This document shows positions 52,068 to 61,763 of a stretch of 64,000 nt of DNA, piece by piece. The notes beneath the pieces are model-generated. The model was not told the DNA's origin. It worked only from the letters and a program-made list of their open reading frames with translations, and searched no databases. Source of the stretch: Pedobacter sp. AK013. Its GTDB lineage: Bacteria; Bacteroidota; Bacteroidia; Sphingobacteriales; Sphingobacteriaceae. The stretch lies in contig NZ_JACHCQ010000022.1 of assembly GCF_014205835.1 (NCBI RefSeq), forward strand, positions 1 through 64,000, given 5' to 3'. Each line of letters begins with the position of its first letter. Position 1 is the stretch's first letter. A program made the position numbers and the translations under genes.

Positions 52068-53480
52068 TTATACCTTCATTGCTTTACTTGGGCAGGCGAA
52101 ATCGGTTCTTTTTAAACCAGTATTTTTAATTGCACCGTAACCGCCCGCAACATCAATTACATTTTCTACTCCACGCGATTTTAAAATAGAGGTGGCTATC
52201 ATCGAGCGGTAACCACCTGCACAGTGAATGTAATAAGTAGCTTTTGGATTGATCTCACCGGTCCAGTCGTTAATAAAATCTAACGGACGGCTCAGCGTAA
52301 ACTCTAGGTGTTCTGCTTCGTATTCACCTGGTTTACGCACATCAAGTGCTGTAATTTCTCCGGTAAGGCTAGCTTGTTCAAATGCTTCTGCAGAGATTGA
52401 TTCAATGGTATCGATTTCTTTGCCAGCATCTGTCCATCTTTCGAAACCACCGTCTAAATAACCAATAGTACTATCATATCCTACACGGGTTAAGCGGGTA
52501 ATGGTTTCCTCTTCCTTACCTTTATCAGTAATGAGTAAAATTGGTTGCTGTAAATCGGTAATCAAAGCACCAACCCAAGGTGCAAACTGGCCGTTAAGGC
52601 CAATATTTATTGAATTTGGAATAAAACCTTTGGCAAAAACCTGCGGATCGCGCGTGTCGAGCATAATAGCCCCTGTTTGGTTTGCAGTAGCTTCAAATTG
52701 CTGCGGTGTTAAGGCATTTAAACCTTTCTCGTAAACCTCATCAATACTTTCTACACCACCTTTATTAATGGCCGCATTTTTTGCAAAATATTGTGGCGGT
52801 GGCAAAATACCATCTGTTACCTCGGCAATAAACTGTTCTTTTGTTTCGGCTTTTAAAGCGTAATTAACCTCCTTCTGATGTCCTAAAGTGTCGAAAGTTT
52901 CTTTACTCATACTTTTACCACAGGCAGAACCTGCCCCATGCGCCGGGTAAACGATTACATCATCAGCTAAGGGTTTTATTTTTTCATTTAACGAATCGTA
53001 AAGCATTCCGGCTAAATCTTCCATTGTTAAATGACCTTTCTGCGCTAAATCAGGTCGACCAACATCACCAATAAATAAGGTATCGCCACTAAAAATGCAA
53101 TAATCTTTTCCATTTTCATCGCTTAGTAGGTAAGTTGTCGATTCTAAAGTATGCCCCGGTGTATGCAAGGCGGTAATCGTTACGTTTCCGATTTTAAACT
53201 GTTCGCCATCTTTAGCAATGTGCGATTTAAATTCGGTTTTAGCAGTTGGGCCGTAAATAATTTCGGCACCAGATTTCTCTGCCAGATCTACATGCCCGGA
53301 AACAAAATCGGCATGAAAATGTGTTTCAAAAATATATTTAATGGTAGCGCCAGTTTTTTCCGCTTTCTTTAAATACGTGGCAACTTCTCTCAAAGGATCA
53401 ATAATTGCAGCTTCACCGTTACTTTCGATGTAATAAGCGGCTTCTGCCAGGCAACCTGTATATATTTGTTCTATTTTCAT
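52068..53480 (-). CDS. MBL-fold / double rhodanese fusion (persulfide-dioxygenase-like)
   Basis: The 470-residue product joins an MBL domain (about 1-240; THFHADFVSGH, H54, H56, D58, H63) to two rhodanese-like domains (about 255-350 and 365-465). The second has an active-site C420 (YIHCAGGYRS); the first has no cysteine at the equivalent place (LLITDKGKEEE). The order recalls CstB-type persulfide dioxygenase-sulfurtransferases. It lies upstream of ypdA on the same strand, so a role in thiol and sulfide homeostasis is plausible. Confidence 0.9.
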   Translation of the reverse strand: MKIEQIYTGCLAEAAYYIESNGEAAIIDPLREVATYLKKAEKTGATIKYIFETHFHADFVSGHVDLAEKSGAEIIYGPTAKTEFKSHIAKDGEQFKIGNVTITALHTPGHTLESTTYLLSDENGKDYCIFSGDTLFIGDVGRPDLAQKGHLTMEDLAGMLYDSLNEKIKPLADDVIVYPAHGAGSACGKSMSKETFDTLGHQKEVNYALKAETKEQFIAEVTDGILPPPQYFAKNAAINKGGVESIDEVYEKGLNALTPQQFEATANQTGAIMLDTRDPQVFAKGFIPNSINIGLNGQFAPWVGALITDLQQPILLITDKGKEEETITRLTRVGYDSTIGYLDGGFERWTDAGKEIDTIESISAEAFEQASLTGEITALDVRKPGEYEAEHLEFTLSRPLDFINDWTGEINPKATYYIHCAGGYRSMIATSILKSRGVENVIDVAGGYGAIKNTGLKRTDFACPSKAMKV

Positions 53481-53963
53481 GTCTTCTTCGCAACGTCACC
53501 TTGTCCCGATTTTATTATTGAGATCAGTTCTTACCAGAAAGATACTGAAACAAGTTCAGCATGACGAGTCTATTACAGCAAAAATAGGGCTAAATAATTA
53601 TAACCGAAATGATGTTAGTCATAATTGCAGAAGTTTTACTTATTGGGATTCAGCGCTCATAGGTTTGCAAAACATAAGGTCTAAGAAAATCCTTAACTGA
53701 AAACTGTAAATTGCTAGCCGCAAACTGATTTGGGCGTTACCCAAGCTACGCAAGGGTCGGGCTTTTCAGGGCTGCGCTTCGCTCCGGTACCGATGAAAAA
53801 TCGGCACTGAACCCTTACAATCCCTAACGCAAAAACCCACCGTTTTAAACAAAGTTAGCAGGTTTTTGAAATTCGTTGGTCGAGATCTGCAATCTCGACC
53901 TTGTTGGCCTTAAAGATTACAAATCTTTAGTTCTGTAGACGGGATTACAAATCCCGACCAACA
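53481..53963. repeat. Repeat-rich intergenic region
   Basis: About 480 bases with no gene. GATACTGAAACAAGTTCAGC (53541-53560) is a dispersed palindrome. Positions 53730-53830 (GGGCGTTACCCAAGC...CGGGCTTTTC...CTGCGCTTCGCTCCGG) are a GC-rich repeat of a kind seen in Sphingobacteriaceae. A triple palindrome follows at 53873-53961. Confidence 0.65.
53873..53961. repeat. Three tandem palindromes nested in an outer inverted repeat
   Basis: GGTCGAGATCTGCAATCTCG (53878-53897, extending to 53900), AAAGATTACAAATCTTT (53912-53928) and CGGGATTACAAATCCCG (53940-53956) each form a hairpin with a GATT-CAAATC-type core. The set is bounded by TTGGTCG (53876-53882) and CGACCAA (53955-53961). Confidence 0.75.
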
Positions 53964-54983
53964 CTAATCTTTAGTCAGCTCACCTCTTAACGATTCTTCC
54001 ATCAGTTTACGGCTTTCTTCTACGGATAAACCCAAGCCCATTACAAACATCAGTTTGGTTACAGTGGCTTCGAAAGTTAAATCGTAACCGCTTAATACGC
54101 CCATTTTCAGTAATTCTCTGCTCGTTTCGTAACGGCCAAGCTGAACTGAACCTTTTTTACATTGAGAAATATCGATAATAATTTTTCCATTCAAAATAGC
54201 CTGACGCAAACTATCTAGAAACCATTGTGCCGTTGTGGTATTGCCAGAGCCAAAAGTTTCTAGAATAATGGCATCTACTTTTGAATCTGTTATTGCCTGA
54301 ACGGCCTGTGACGTTATACCAGGATATAATTTCAGCACACCGATGTTCGAATTAAAATTGGTATGCAATTTCAATTCTCCTTTTGGTGTTTTAAGAATAT
54401 AATTTCTGTAAAACTGAAGGTGAACGCCCGCTTCGGCAAGTATTGGATAATTTGGCGAGCGGAAAGCCTCAAACTTTTCACTATTGTATTTTATAGATCG
54501 GTTACCCCTGAATAATTGTGCATCAAAATAAATGCAAACCTCAGGAAAAAGTGCTTTACCGTCTTCTTTGGTCGCTGCAATCTCTAAAGCGGTAATCAGA
54601 TTCTCTTTGGCATCAGTTCTGATTTCGCCAATCGGAAGTTGCGAACCAGTTAAAACAACAGGTTTAGCCAGATTTTCGAGCATAAAGCTCAATGCTGATG
54701 CGGTAAACGCCATAGTATCAGATCCGTGAAGGATCACAAAACCATCGTACTGATCATATTTATGATAAACAAGTTCGGCTAATGTTTTCCATATTTCAGG
54801 ATCCATGTTTGATGAATCCAATACAGGATTGAAGGAATGCACATCTAAATCGTAATCTAAACGGCTTAATTCTGGAACGTTTTCTTTTATCTGCTCGAAA
54901 TTAAATGGAATTAACATTCCATTTGTAGGATCGTTAATCATTCCGATGGTACCACCGGTATAAATTATAAGTATTTTGGTCAT
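53964..54983 (-). CDS. ansA: Type I asparaginase
   Basis: The 339-residue product has the two asparaginase threonine sites: YTGGTIGM (T12) and the later ILHGSDTMAFTASALSFM block. It hydrolyses L-asparagine to aspartate and ammonia in the cytoplasm; there is no signal peptide. It is followed downstream of tatD and uvrA in a minus-strand run that I associate with other Bacteroidota. Residues around KGSVQLGRYET close the C-terminal domain. Confidence 0.93.
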   Translation of the reverse strand: MTKILIIYTGGTIGMINDPTNGMLIPFNFEQIKENVPELSRLDYDLDVHSFNPVLDSSNMDPEIWKTLAELVYHKYDQYDGFVILHGSDTMAFTASALSFMLENLAKPVVLTGSQLPIGEIRTDAKENLITALEIAATKEDGKALFPEVCIYFDAQLFRGNRSIKYNSEKFEAFRSPNYPILAEAGVHLQFYRNYILKTPKGELKLHTNFNSNIGVLKLYPGITSQAVQAITDSKVDAIILETFGSGNTTTAQWFLDSLRQAILNGKIIIDISQCKKGSVQLGRYETSRELLKMGVLSGYDLTFEATVTKLMFVMGLGLSVEESRKLMEESLRGELTKD

Positions 54984-55140
54984 TTGGTTGGTTGAAGGTT
55001 GCTCACCGCAAAGAAACTAAAAAATTACAAATGATCAGTCTGAATTTTTAAATTACCAACAAAAAAGCCAAAAAACGTTAATATATTGCCAATATAATAA
55101 ATTTTAAGCCAATATATTACAATACAAGAAATTCAATTCC

Positions 55141-55226
55141 GTCATCATCTCCAACTTGTTTCAGAGACTTAACCGTCACCAATTGATTGCTTCGTTAGCC
55201 GAAAAAGCCTTCTCGTAATGACGATC
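55141..55226. repeat. GTCAT...ATGAC long dispersed repeat
   Basis: The stretch runs from GTCATCATCTCCAACTTG to TTCTCGTAATGACGATC, with a GCTTCGTTAGCCGAAAAAGC stem inside. It is a variant of the repeat at 32821 and 33035. Confidence 0.55.
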
Positions 55227-55228
55227 TC

Positions 55229-55996
55229 TTAAACTCCGAAAATTTTTTTTGAGTTCTCAGTAGTTACATCTGCAATTTCTTCAATAGAGACGCTATAAAT
55301 ATCGGCTAGTTTTTGGGCTATATAAATTAAATAACTGCTTTCATTGGGTTTTCCGCGGAAAGGAACCGGAGCCAGATAAGGCGAATCTGTTTCTAAAACC
55401 AGGTTAGCTAAGGGAATTTCTGACAATACCAGATCCAACCCTGCTTTTTTATAGGTAACTACACCACCAATGCCTAAATAGAAATTTAAATCGATAGCCT
55501 GTTTAGCCTGTGCCAAATTACCAGTAAAACAATGAAAAATACCCCGCAATTTTTCGTCCCTTTCATTTTCCAACAGCTCGAAAACCTCATCAAAAGCCTC
55601 GCGACAATGGATCACAATCGGCAAACCTAAATCTTTTGCCCAGGCAATCTGTTTACGAAAAGCATCTTGCTGAATGGTTAAAGTAGTTTTATCCCAATAC
55701 AGATCAATCCCGATTTCGCCAATGGCATAAATTTTCCGATCAGAAATGCTATTGTAGATTTTGTCTAGCTGTACCAGGTAATCTTCCTTCACGTCACAGG
55801 GATGCAGCCCCGCCATCGCGAAACAATTTTCCGGATATTTAGCCACCAGATCATCAATCATAGCAATTGATTTTACATCAACATTAGGCAAAAACAAACG
55901 GTTAACATCGTTCTCAAAACAACGCTCCATTAACTGGGCCTGTTTTTCAGCATCCTGCTCGTAATATAAATGGGTATGGGTATCGGTGAAAAGCAT
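55229..55996 (-). CDS. TatD family metal-dependent hydrolase
   Basis: The 255-residue product shows the TatD motifs FTDTHTHLYY (metal-binding His pair), GEIGIDLYWDKTT, PIVIHCREAFDEV, GIFHCFTG and LVLETDSPYLAPVPFRGKPN. TatD enzymes are deoxyribonucleases or related phosphohydrolases. It lies upstream of ansA and downstream of uvrA on the same strand. Confidence 0.94.
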   Translation of the reverse strand: MLFTDTHTHLYYEQDAEKQAQLMERCFENDVNRLFLPNVDVKSIAMIDDLVAKYPENCFAMAGLHPCDVKEDYLVQLDKIYNSISDRKIYAIGEIGIDLYWDKTTLTIQQDAFRKQIAWAKDLGLPIVIHCREAFDEVFELLENERDEKLRGIFHCFTGNLAQAKQAIDLNFYLGIGGVVTYKKAGLDLVLSEIPLANLVLETDSPYLAPVPFRGKPNESSYLIYIAQKLADIYSVSIEEIADVTTENSKKIFGV

Positions 55997-56072
55997 GTTT
56001 TATTATAGTATCAAGTATTTAGAATTAAGTATCAGGATGGATTTACCGCTCTTGGTGCTTTCATAAGAAGTT

Positions 56073-58988
56073 CTATTTCGTTTCAGCCTTGCTTTTCTTC
56101 GGTGTTTTAACTTTGGACTCCTGATTTCCTACTTCAGACTGTGAACTCCACTCCATTTCCTTTCTCAAGAATTTACCAGTTGAACTGATCGGATTCTGGA
56201 TCAAACCTTCTGGCGTACCTTCGAATAAAATTCTTCCGCCGCCAGCGCCCCCCTCTTCTCCTAAATCAATTACCCAATCGGCTACCTTAACCACATCTAA
56301 ATTATGTTCGATTACCAAAATGGTATTTCCTTTATCAACCAATTCTTGCAATACACCTAAAAGCACATTAATATCTTCGAAGTGAAGCCCCGTTGTAGGT
56401 TCATCTAAAATGTAGAAGGTTTTTCCAGTATCTTTTTTAGAAAGTTCTGTAGCCAGTTTAACACGTTGCGCTTCTCCGCCTGATAAAGTAACCGACGATT
56501 GCCCCAACGTGATATAACCTAAACCAACATCTTTTAATGTTTTGATTTTTCTATAAATGATCGGAATGTTTTCGAAGAAATTGCAAGCATCTTCGATACT
56601 CATATCCAATACGTCACTGATTGATTTTCCACGAAAACGCACTTCTAAAGTCTCCCTATTGTATCTTTTTCCGCCACATTCTTCGCAGGGCACCTGTACA
56701 TCAGGCAAGAAATTCATTTCGATTACCTTTAAACCAGCTCCCTGACAGGTTTCGCAGCGCCCACCTTTTACATTAAAAGAAAAACGGCCTGGTTTATAGC
56801 CACGAATTTTCGCCTCTGGCAATTGCACAAACAGATTTCTGATATCGGAAAAAACGCCGGTATAGGTTGAAGGATTTGAACGTGGCGTTCTGCCGATTGG
56901 TGCCTGATCGATTTCAATCACCTTATCGATCTCTTTCAATCCATTAATTTTCTCGTAAGGCAAAGGTTGTTTTTTCGCCCTAAAGAAATGATGATTTAAA
57001 ATAGGATACAAAGTTTCTGTAATCAAACTCGATTTACCACTGCCCGAAACCCCGGTTACAGCAATAAATTTACCCAAAGGAAAATCTACCGAAACTTCTT
57101 TTAAATTATGCCCCGTAGCTTTTACGATAGACAATTTATGTCCATTTCCTTTTCTGCGGTTTTTTGGTGTTTCAATTTTCTTTTTGCCGTTCAGGTAATC
57201 GGCTGTTAAGGTTTTTGATTTTAGGATATCTGTTGCCGTTCCTTCAGCAACTACGGTTCCACCATGGATACCCGCCCCAGGGCCAACATCAATTACCCAA
57301 TCGGCCTCCAGAATCATATCCTTATCGTGCTCTACCACCAAAACTGTATTTCCAAGATCACGGAGATTTTTAAGTGCATTGATTAAACGCTCGTTATCGC
57401 GCTGATGCAGCCCGATACTTGGCTCATCAAGGATGTACATTACGTTCATCAATTGCGAACCGATCTGCGTGGCCAAACGGATACGTTGTGCCTCGCCACC
57501 TGAGAGAGTACGGGCCGTACGGTCTAAAGTTAAATAAGTTAAACCTACATCTGTTAAAAAACCGATCCTCGCTTTAATCTCCTTTAAAATTTCTTTGGCA
57601 ATAATATTCTGACGGTCGGATAAACGTTCATCAACTTTTTCAAACCACTGATGAAGATTATTGATATCCATGGATGAAAGCTCGAAAATATTTTTGCCAT
57701 CAACCTTAAAATGAAGGCTTTCTTTTTTTAAACGGGCACCATGACATTCCGGACAGGTTTTCAGTTTTCTGAATTCGTCCATATCGTCAGATGCTGATTC
57801 GCTTCGCTTCTCGTTTTGCTCTTCGAGCATTTTAATTATCCCATCAAAAGTGATGTTATAATTCTGAACGTTCCATTTGTTGTATTCTACTTCAACTTTG
57901 ATCAGATCAGGCGAACCGTTTAAAATGATATTGATTATCTCGTCACTTAATTTTTCGATCGGAGCAGAAAGCGAGAAATTGTATTTTTTAGCTAAAGCTT
58001 TTAATACCTGGAACATCCAAATGTCTCTATATTCGCCCAAAGGCGCCAAACCACCGTTTAGGATACTCAGTTTTGGATTCGGGATAACCGATTCTTTATC
58101 CACCACGAAGATATAACCCAAACCATCACAACGCTCGCAGGCACCATAAGGCGAGTTGAACGAAAAACTATTTGGCTGGGGTTCATCGTAAGATATACCC
58201 GTGGTTGGACACATCAAAAACTTACTGAAATGCGCAACGTTATTGTCTTTATCGCTGATCTTGATTACACCTTTACCAATTTTCATTGCAGTTTGCAGCG
58301 AATCTAGTAAGCGTTTTTTATCTTTCACATCAATAATCAAACGGTCAATCACCACTTCGATATCGTGGATTTTATAGCGATCTACCTGCATTTTAGCGGT
58401 AATATCTTTTATTTCTCCATCTACACGAACCTTAACATAACCTTGTTTACGTATCTGCTCGAAAAGTTCGCGGTAATGCCCCTTCCTACCTTTAACAACA
58501 GGGGCAAGAATATTTACGGCTACGCCATCAAATTTATTAAAGATATTCTGCAGAATCTGATCTTCGCTCATCCGCTCCATCTTCTCGCCAGTATTGTACG
58601 AAAAAGCATCAGCAACACGTGCATAGAGCAAACGCATAAAATCGTAAATCTCGGTAATGGTACCTACTGTAGAGCGAGGGTTTTTACTGGTGGTTTTCTG
58701 TTCAATGGCAATAACCGGACTCAGCCCAGAAACTTTATCCACATCGGGGCGTTCCATCCCGCCCATAAACTGGCGGCTGTAGGCACTAAATGTTTCCATA
58801 TACCGGCGCTGCCCCTCTGCGTAAATCGTATCAAAAGCCAGCGAAGATTTACCGCTACCACTTAAACCAGTGATTACAACCAGTTGGTTGCGCGGAAAAC
58901 TTACATCTATATTTTTTAAATTATGTACCCTCGCACCATATACTTCTACATCTTTTTGCTCGCCGAGGTCGATAGATTTATTGCTCAT
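56073..58988 (-). CDS. uvrA: Excinuclease ABC subunit A
   Basis: UvrA recognises DNA damage in nucleotide excision repair. The 971-residue product has two ABC ATPase modules with Walker A motifs (GLSGSGKSSLAF near residue 42 and GVSGSGKSSLIT in the second half), two LSGGEAQR signatures, and zinc fingers including CPECHGARL and the CETCQGAG...CEECGG pair. A Lys/Glu-rich tail (about 955-971) ends it. All motifs are intact. Confidence 0.98.
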   Translation of the reverse strand: MSNKSIDLGEQKDVEVYGARVHNLKNIDVSFPRNQLVVITGLSGSGKSSLAFDTIYAEGQRRYMETFSAYSRQFMGGMERPDVDKVSGLSPVIAIEQKTTSKNPRSTVGTITEIYDFMRLLYARVADAFSYNTGEKMERMSEDQILQNIFNKFDGVAVNILAPVVKGRKGHYRELFEQIRKQGYVKVRVDGEIKDITAKMQVDRYKIHDIEVVIDRLIIDVKDKKRLLDSLQTAMKIGKGVIKISDKDNNVAHFSKFLMCPTTGISYDEPQPNSFSFNSPYGACERCDGLGYIFVVDKESVIPNPKLSILNGGLAPLGEYRDIWMFQVLKALAKKYNFSLSAPIEKLSDEIINIILNGSPDLIKVEVEYNKWNVQNYNITFDGIIKMLEEQNEKRSESASDDMDEFRKLKTCPECHGARLKKESLHFKVDGKNIFELSSMDINNLHQWFEKVDERLSDRQNIIAKEILKEIKARIGFLTDVGLTYLTLDRTARTLSGGEAQRIRLATQIGSQLMNVMYILDEPSIGLHQRDNERLINALKNLRDLGNTVLVVEHDKDMILEADWVIDVGPGAGIHGGTVVAEGTATDILKSKTLTADYLNGKKKIETPKNRRKGNGHKLSIVKATGHNLKEVSVDFPLGKFIAVTGVSGSGKSSLITETLYPILNHHFFRAKKQPLPYEKINGLKEIDKVIEIDQAPIGRTPRSNPSTYTGVFSDIRNLFVQLPEAKIRGYKPGRFSFNVKGGRCETCQGAGLKVIEMNFLPDVQVPCEECGGKRYNRETLEVRFRGKSISDVLDMSIEDACNFFENIPIIYRKIKTLKDVGLGYITLGQSSVTLSGGEAQRVKLATELSKKDTGKTFYILDEPTTGLHFEDINVLLGVLQELVDKGNTILVIEHNLDVVKVADWVIDLGEEGGAGGGRILFEGTPEGLIQNPISSTGKFLRKEMEWSSQSEVGNQESKVKTPKKSKAETK

Positions 58989-59349
58989 ATTTATTTAAAG
59001 TTGGAGGCAAAATTCAGTCTATAAAAAGACGAAATTTCAATCCGCAAAATTGCTAAAAATTTTATCAAAAAGAAAGTCAAAACCAATCTTGATTAAGGAT
59101 TAAATGTCATAATGTAGACTTCTATTTCTAAGGAAACCAGAGGTAAACAAAAGAAGGAGATTAAAAACGCAAAAAAGTTTTCGTCATATTTCACAAACGC
59201 GGTAAATGATACAATGGTTTTGTATTTTTAGAAAAGACCGAAGAAACAAAATTTCATATTCATTAATTGGATTTAAGAGATCTCTCGACTCCGTTTCTCT
59301 CCGCTTGAGATGACAAAGTAACATCTCGTAACCAATGGTCAATAGACTA
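58989..59349. repeat. Intergenic region upstream of uvrA
   Basis: About 360 bases with no gene. Most of it is AT-rich and should hold the uvrA promoter, but no clear promoter match was found. Positions 59279-59315 (TCTCGACTCC...CTTGAGATGAC) are an arm of the dispersed repeat family seen at 45149. Confidence 0.6.
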
Positions 59350-60396
59350 TTACCACTCTATCGTCGTCCCATTCTCAGTCGGGTGCCCTGTACAAACCAA
59401 CACCCTGCCTCTTTCCAATTCATCATCAGTAAGCACTTCATTATAATCCATCCTTACACCGCCCTTGGTACAATTGGCTACACACGTACTGCACACGCCC
59501 CCGCGACAACTATAAGGTAGTTTGATTTTATTTTCAAGTGCAACATCCAGAATTCTTTTTGGCCAAGGAACATCCAGTTGATAAGTTTCTCCTTTAAAGT
59601 TTAAAACTACCGAGTAAGTATTTTTATCAACAACTTTTTCTGCAGAACCGTCGTCTTCATCCCGCTCATCTTCCGGCAACACAAAGGTTTCTCTTTTAAT
59701 CTGTTTAATGTCGAAGCCCATACCCAGTAAGGTAATCCGGCATAAATCCATATAAACGATCGGTCCGCAGCTATAAAACAGCGCATTGTTTCGATCAAAA
59801 TGTAAATGCTCTTTGATTAGCTTTTCGATATAGAATTTATTCAGCCTGGCCGTCATTAAGTTTTTGTTATTGCTAAAAACCCAAACAATCTTTAACCTTT
59901 CAGGGTATTTCTTTTGCCACTCGTTCAGCTCATCATAAAACAACGCCTCCTCCATTGATCGGTTGCTATATACCAATGTAACCAACGATTTTTTCTCACG
60001 CACCAATGCCGTTTTCAAAATCGAGAACAATGGGGTGATCCCTACCCCTGCAGCGAACAAAAAAAGATCACGTTCCAGGTTTTCATCAGGCAAATAACTG
60101 AACATGCCTTGTGGTTCTTGGGCCAACAGAATATCGTTTACCGAAGTTTTATGGTGCAAAAACCTCGATATTTCTCCGTTTTCCACTCTTTTTACAGTAA
60201 TCGCTAAAGGCTCATCCACATCGGGCGAGCTATTAAAAGAATACGAACGCCTGATTTCCTTATGCTTCCCTTCAAAAACCAGTGATAAAAACTGTCCAGC
60301 GAGATATTTAGGGTAATCCTCCCCTAAGGCTTCAAATTGGAAAGTAATGTTATCACCCGACTGGTTAATGATTTTTTGGATACGCAGTTTGAACAT
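59350..60396 (-). CDS. Ferredoxin-reductase-like protein with 2Fe-2S domain (PaaE-like)
   Basis: The 348-residue product joins a FAD/NAD(P) ferredoxin-reductase module (about 1-235; RRSYSFNSSPD and GVGITPLFSIL) to a C-terminal plant-type 2Fe-2S ferredoxin with C297, C302, C305 and C335 (CRGGVCSTC...VLVCTG). It resembles PaaE/HmuO-type electron-transfer components of oxygenases. No oxygenase subunits are adjacent, so the partner is unknown. Confidence 0.93.
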   Translation of the reverse strand: MFKLRIQKIINQSGDNITFQFEALGEDYPKYLAGQFLSLVFEGKHKEIRRSYSFNSSPDVDEPLAITVKRVENGEISRFLHHKTSVNDILLAQEPQGMFSYLPDENLERDLFLFAAGVGITPLFSILKTALVREKKSLVTLVYSNRSMEEALFYDELNEWQKKYPERLKIVWVFSNNKNLMTARLNKFYIEKLIKEHLHFDRNNALFYSCGPIVYMDLCRITLLGMGFDIKQIKRETFVLPEDERDEDDGSAEKVVDKNTYSVVLNFKGETYQLDVPWPKRILDVALENKIKLPYSCRGGVCSTCVANCTKGGVRMDYNEVLTDDELERGRVLVCTGHPTENGTTIEW

Positions 60397-60653
60397 AGTA
60401 CAAAGAAAGGAAATTGATTTATTAGTTCAATCGTTCATTGGTCATTAGTTCATCTTAGGGGTTAGGGAAAACACCATGAGATAAACTAGTGTTTTAAAAT
60501 ACTTATTTAATACGTTGCAGAGGCTTGAACATTGCTAACCGAGTCAATAACTGCTCATTTGGTTCATTAGTTGGCATGATGCAGAGAAATTAACCTTACG
60601 CCCTCTTATGCTAGATCTGTGTAATCGCATAATCAGTGTAATTACCTGTAAAT
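60397..60653. other. Intergenic region before the transglycosylase terminator
   Basis: A gene-free stretch. CATTAGTT / CATTGGT words at 60425-60450 recall the CATTAGT tandem at 30514, and 60612-60650 holds GATCTGTGTAATC words of the CACAGATT family. No RNA gene is seen. Confidence 0.5.
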
Positions 60654-60687
60654 AAAAAGCGTCCTGATTCGAAAACCAGGACGCTTT
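60654..60687 (-). terminator. Terminator of the lytic transglycosylase gene
   Basis: On the minus strand AGCGTCCTG pairs with CAGGACGCT (9 bp, 60658-60666 and 60677-60685) and is followed by five Ts; it lies about 30 nt after the stop codon. Confidence 0.9.
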
Positions 60688-60716
60688 ACCAAATGCTTGT
60701 CTTTATCTTAATTAGG

Positions 60717-61499
60717 TTATTCGCCGTTGTAGGCCAATAATACTCTCGGTTTTGCGTAACCGTAACGTTTCGGATGTTCCATAATCTGTTTCATGGAGAT
60801 TACTTTATAAACATAGCCACCGGTTTCGCGGTTCAGCTTCATTTTGTAATAATTATCCTGATTTTGATTATCGATTTGCTTGCGCAGGCGTCCGTCGCCA
60901 ATGTTGTAAGCTGCAGCAACTAATGTCCAGCTTTCTAGTCCCTGATACATTTCTTTAATGTATTTGCAGGCAGCGATAGTCGATTTACGCAAATTATAGC
61001 GTTCATCAACATTTCCATTTACTCTTAATCCATAGGTACGGGCTGTGCCTGGCATAAACTGCCAGATTCCGGCTGCACCTTTTGGAGAAACCCCTTCCGC
61101 CATTCCAGATTCGACTAAGGCCAAATACTTAAAATCGTTTGGAATTCCGTAGGCAGCAAGAATTGGCTCAATTACAGGAAACCATTTTGCAGCTTTTGCA
61201 TGCAATTTATTGGTTTGTGTGTTTCCGTAAGTGTGTGCTGCAAGGATTTTTTTCATTTTGCGTTCTACCTTTTTATCGCCTAATGGCAGGGTTTCTTCTG
61301 CAAAATTTAACTGTGCCATTAAAGATAGCGGCTTTTCCGCATTTTCAACTTTTAGGCTATCAGATTTGGGTATTGTAGTGTTTAATTTTTCTTCTTTTAA
61401 AAGACTTTTTTGTGCTAAGGGCATTTGGTAAGCGAACACTTTTGCCAAGATAAATAGTGTTGCCACTACCGCAAATGGTACGATGTGTTTCTTTAACAT
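60717..61499 (-). CDS. Membrane-bound lytic transglycosylase (SLT domain)
   Basis: The 260-residue product has an N-terminal signal anchor (about 5-24) and a C-terminal SLT domain. The catalytic glutamate is E130 in LALVESGMAEGVSPKGAAGI, followed by WQFMPGTARTYGL and a VAAAYNIGDGRLRKQI segment. It cleaves peptidoglycan with 1,6-anhydro product formation. The ATG at 61499 is preceded by a strong GGAGG ribosome binding site, so the 14 upstream residues of an alternative start are rejected. Confidence 0.93.
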   Translation of the reverse strand: MLKKHIVPFAVVATLFILAKVFAYQMPLAQKSLLKEEKLNTTIPKSDSLKVENAEKPLSLMAQLNFAEETLPLGDKKVERKMKKILAAHTYGNTQTNKLHAKAAKWFPVIEPILAAYGIPNDFKYLALVESGMAEGVSPKGAAGIWQFMPGTARTYGLRVNGNVDERYNLRKSTIAACKYIKEMYQGLESWTLVAAAYNIGDGRLRKQIDNQNQDNYYKMKLNRETGGYVYKVISMKQIMEHPKRYGYAKPRVLLAYNGE

Positions 61500-61763
61500 T
61501 TTCCTCCTTTTTTTGGTGAACTTATATAAAAACGCTGGCAAAGCTAAAAAATAATAAGCACATTATCAAATAGTTACAAAATTACCTGCAAAAATCGTTG
61601 TTTAAAGCACTTTAAACAGCGATTTTCAATTTTGATTTTTAACCATTTTTTCTTATTTTAGATGCTATTTTTTTTATCTGATTTTTTCGCTCCGGAAATT
61701 GTTATGTTCAGCTATTTTTTATAAATTTGCAGCCCGCATTTTTAATGTGGTTAAAAGCGTATC

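Noticed and set aside
53479..53700. Plus-strand frame in the gap after the MBL-rhodanese gene
   Set aside because: It runs through dispersed palindromes, with no start context or homology.
58365..58865. 166-codon frame antisense to uvrA
   Set aside because: It is a shadow of the strongly conserved uvrA coding frame, with no independent signal.
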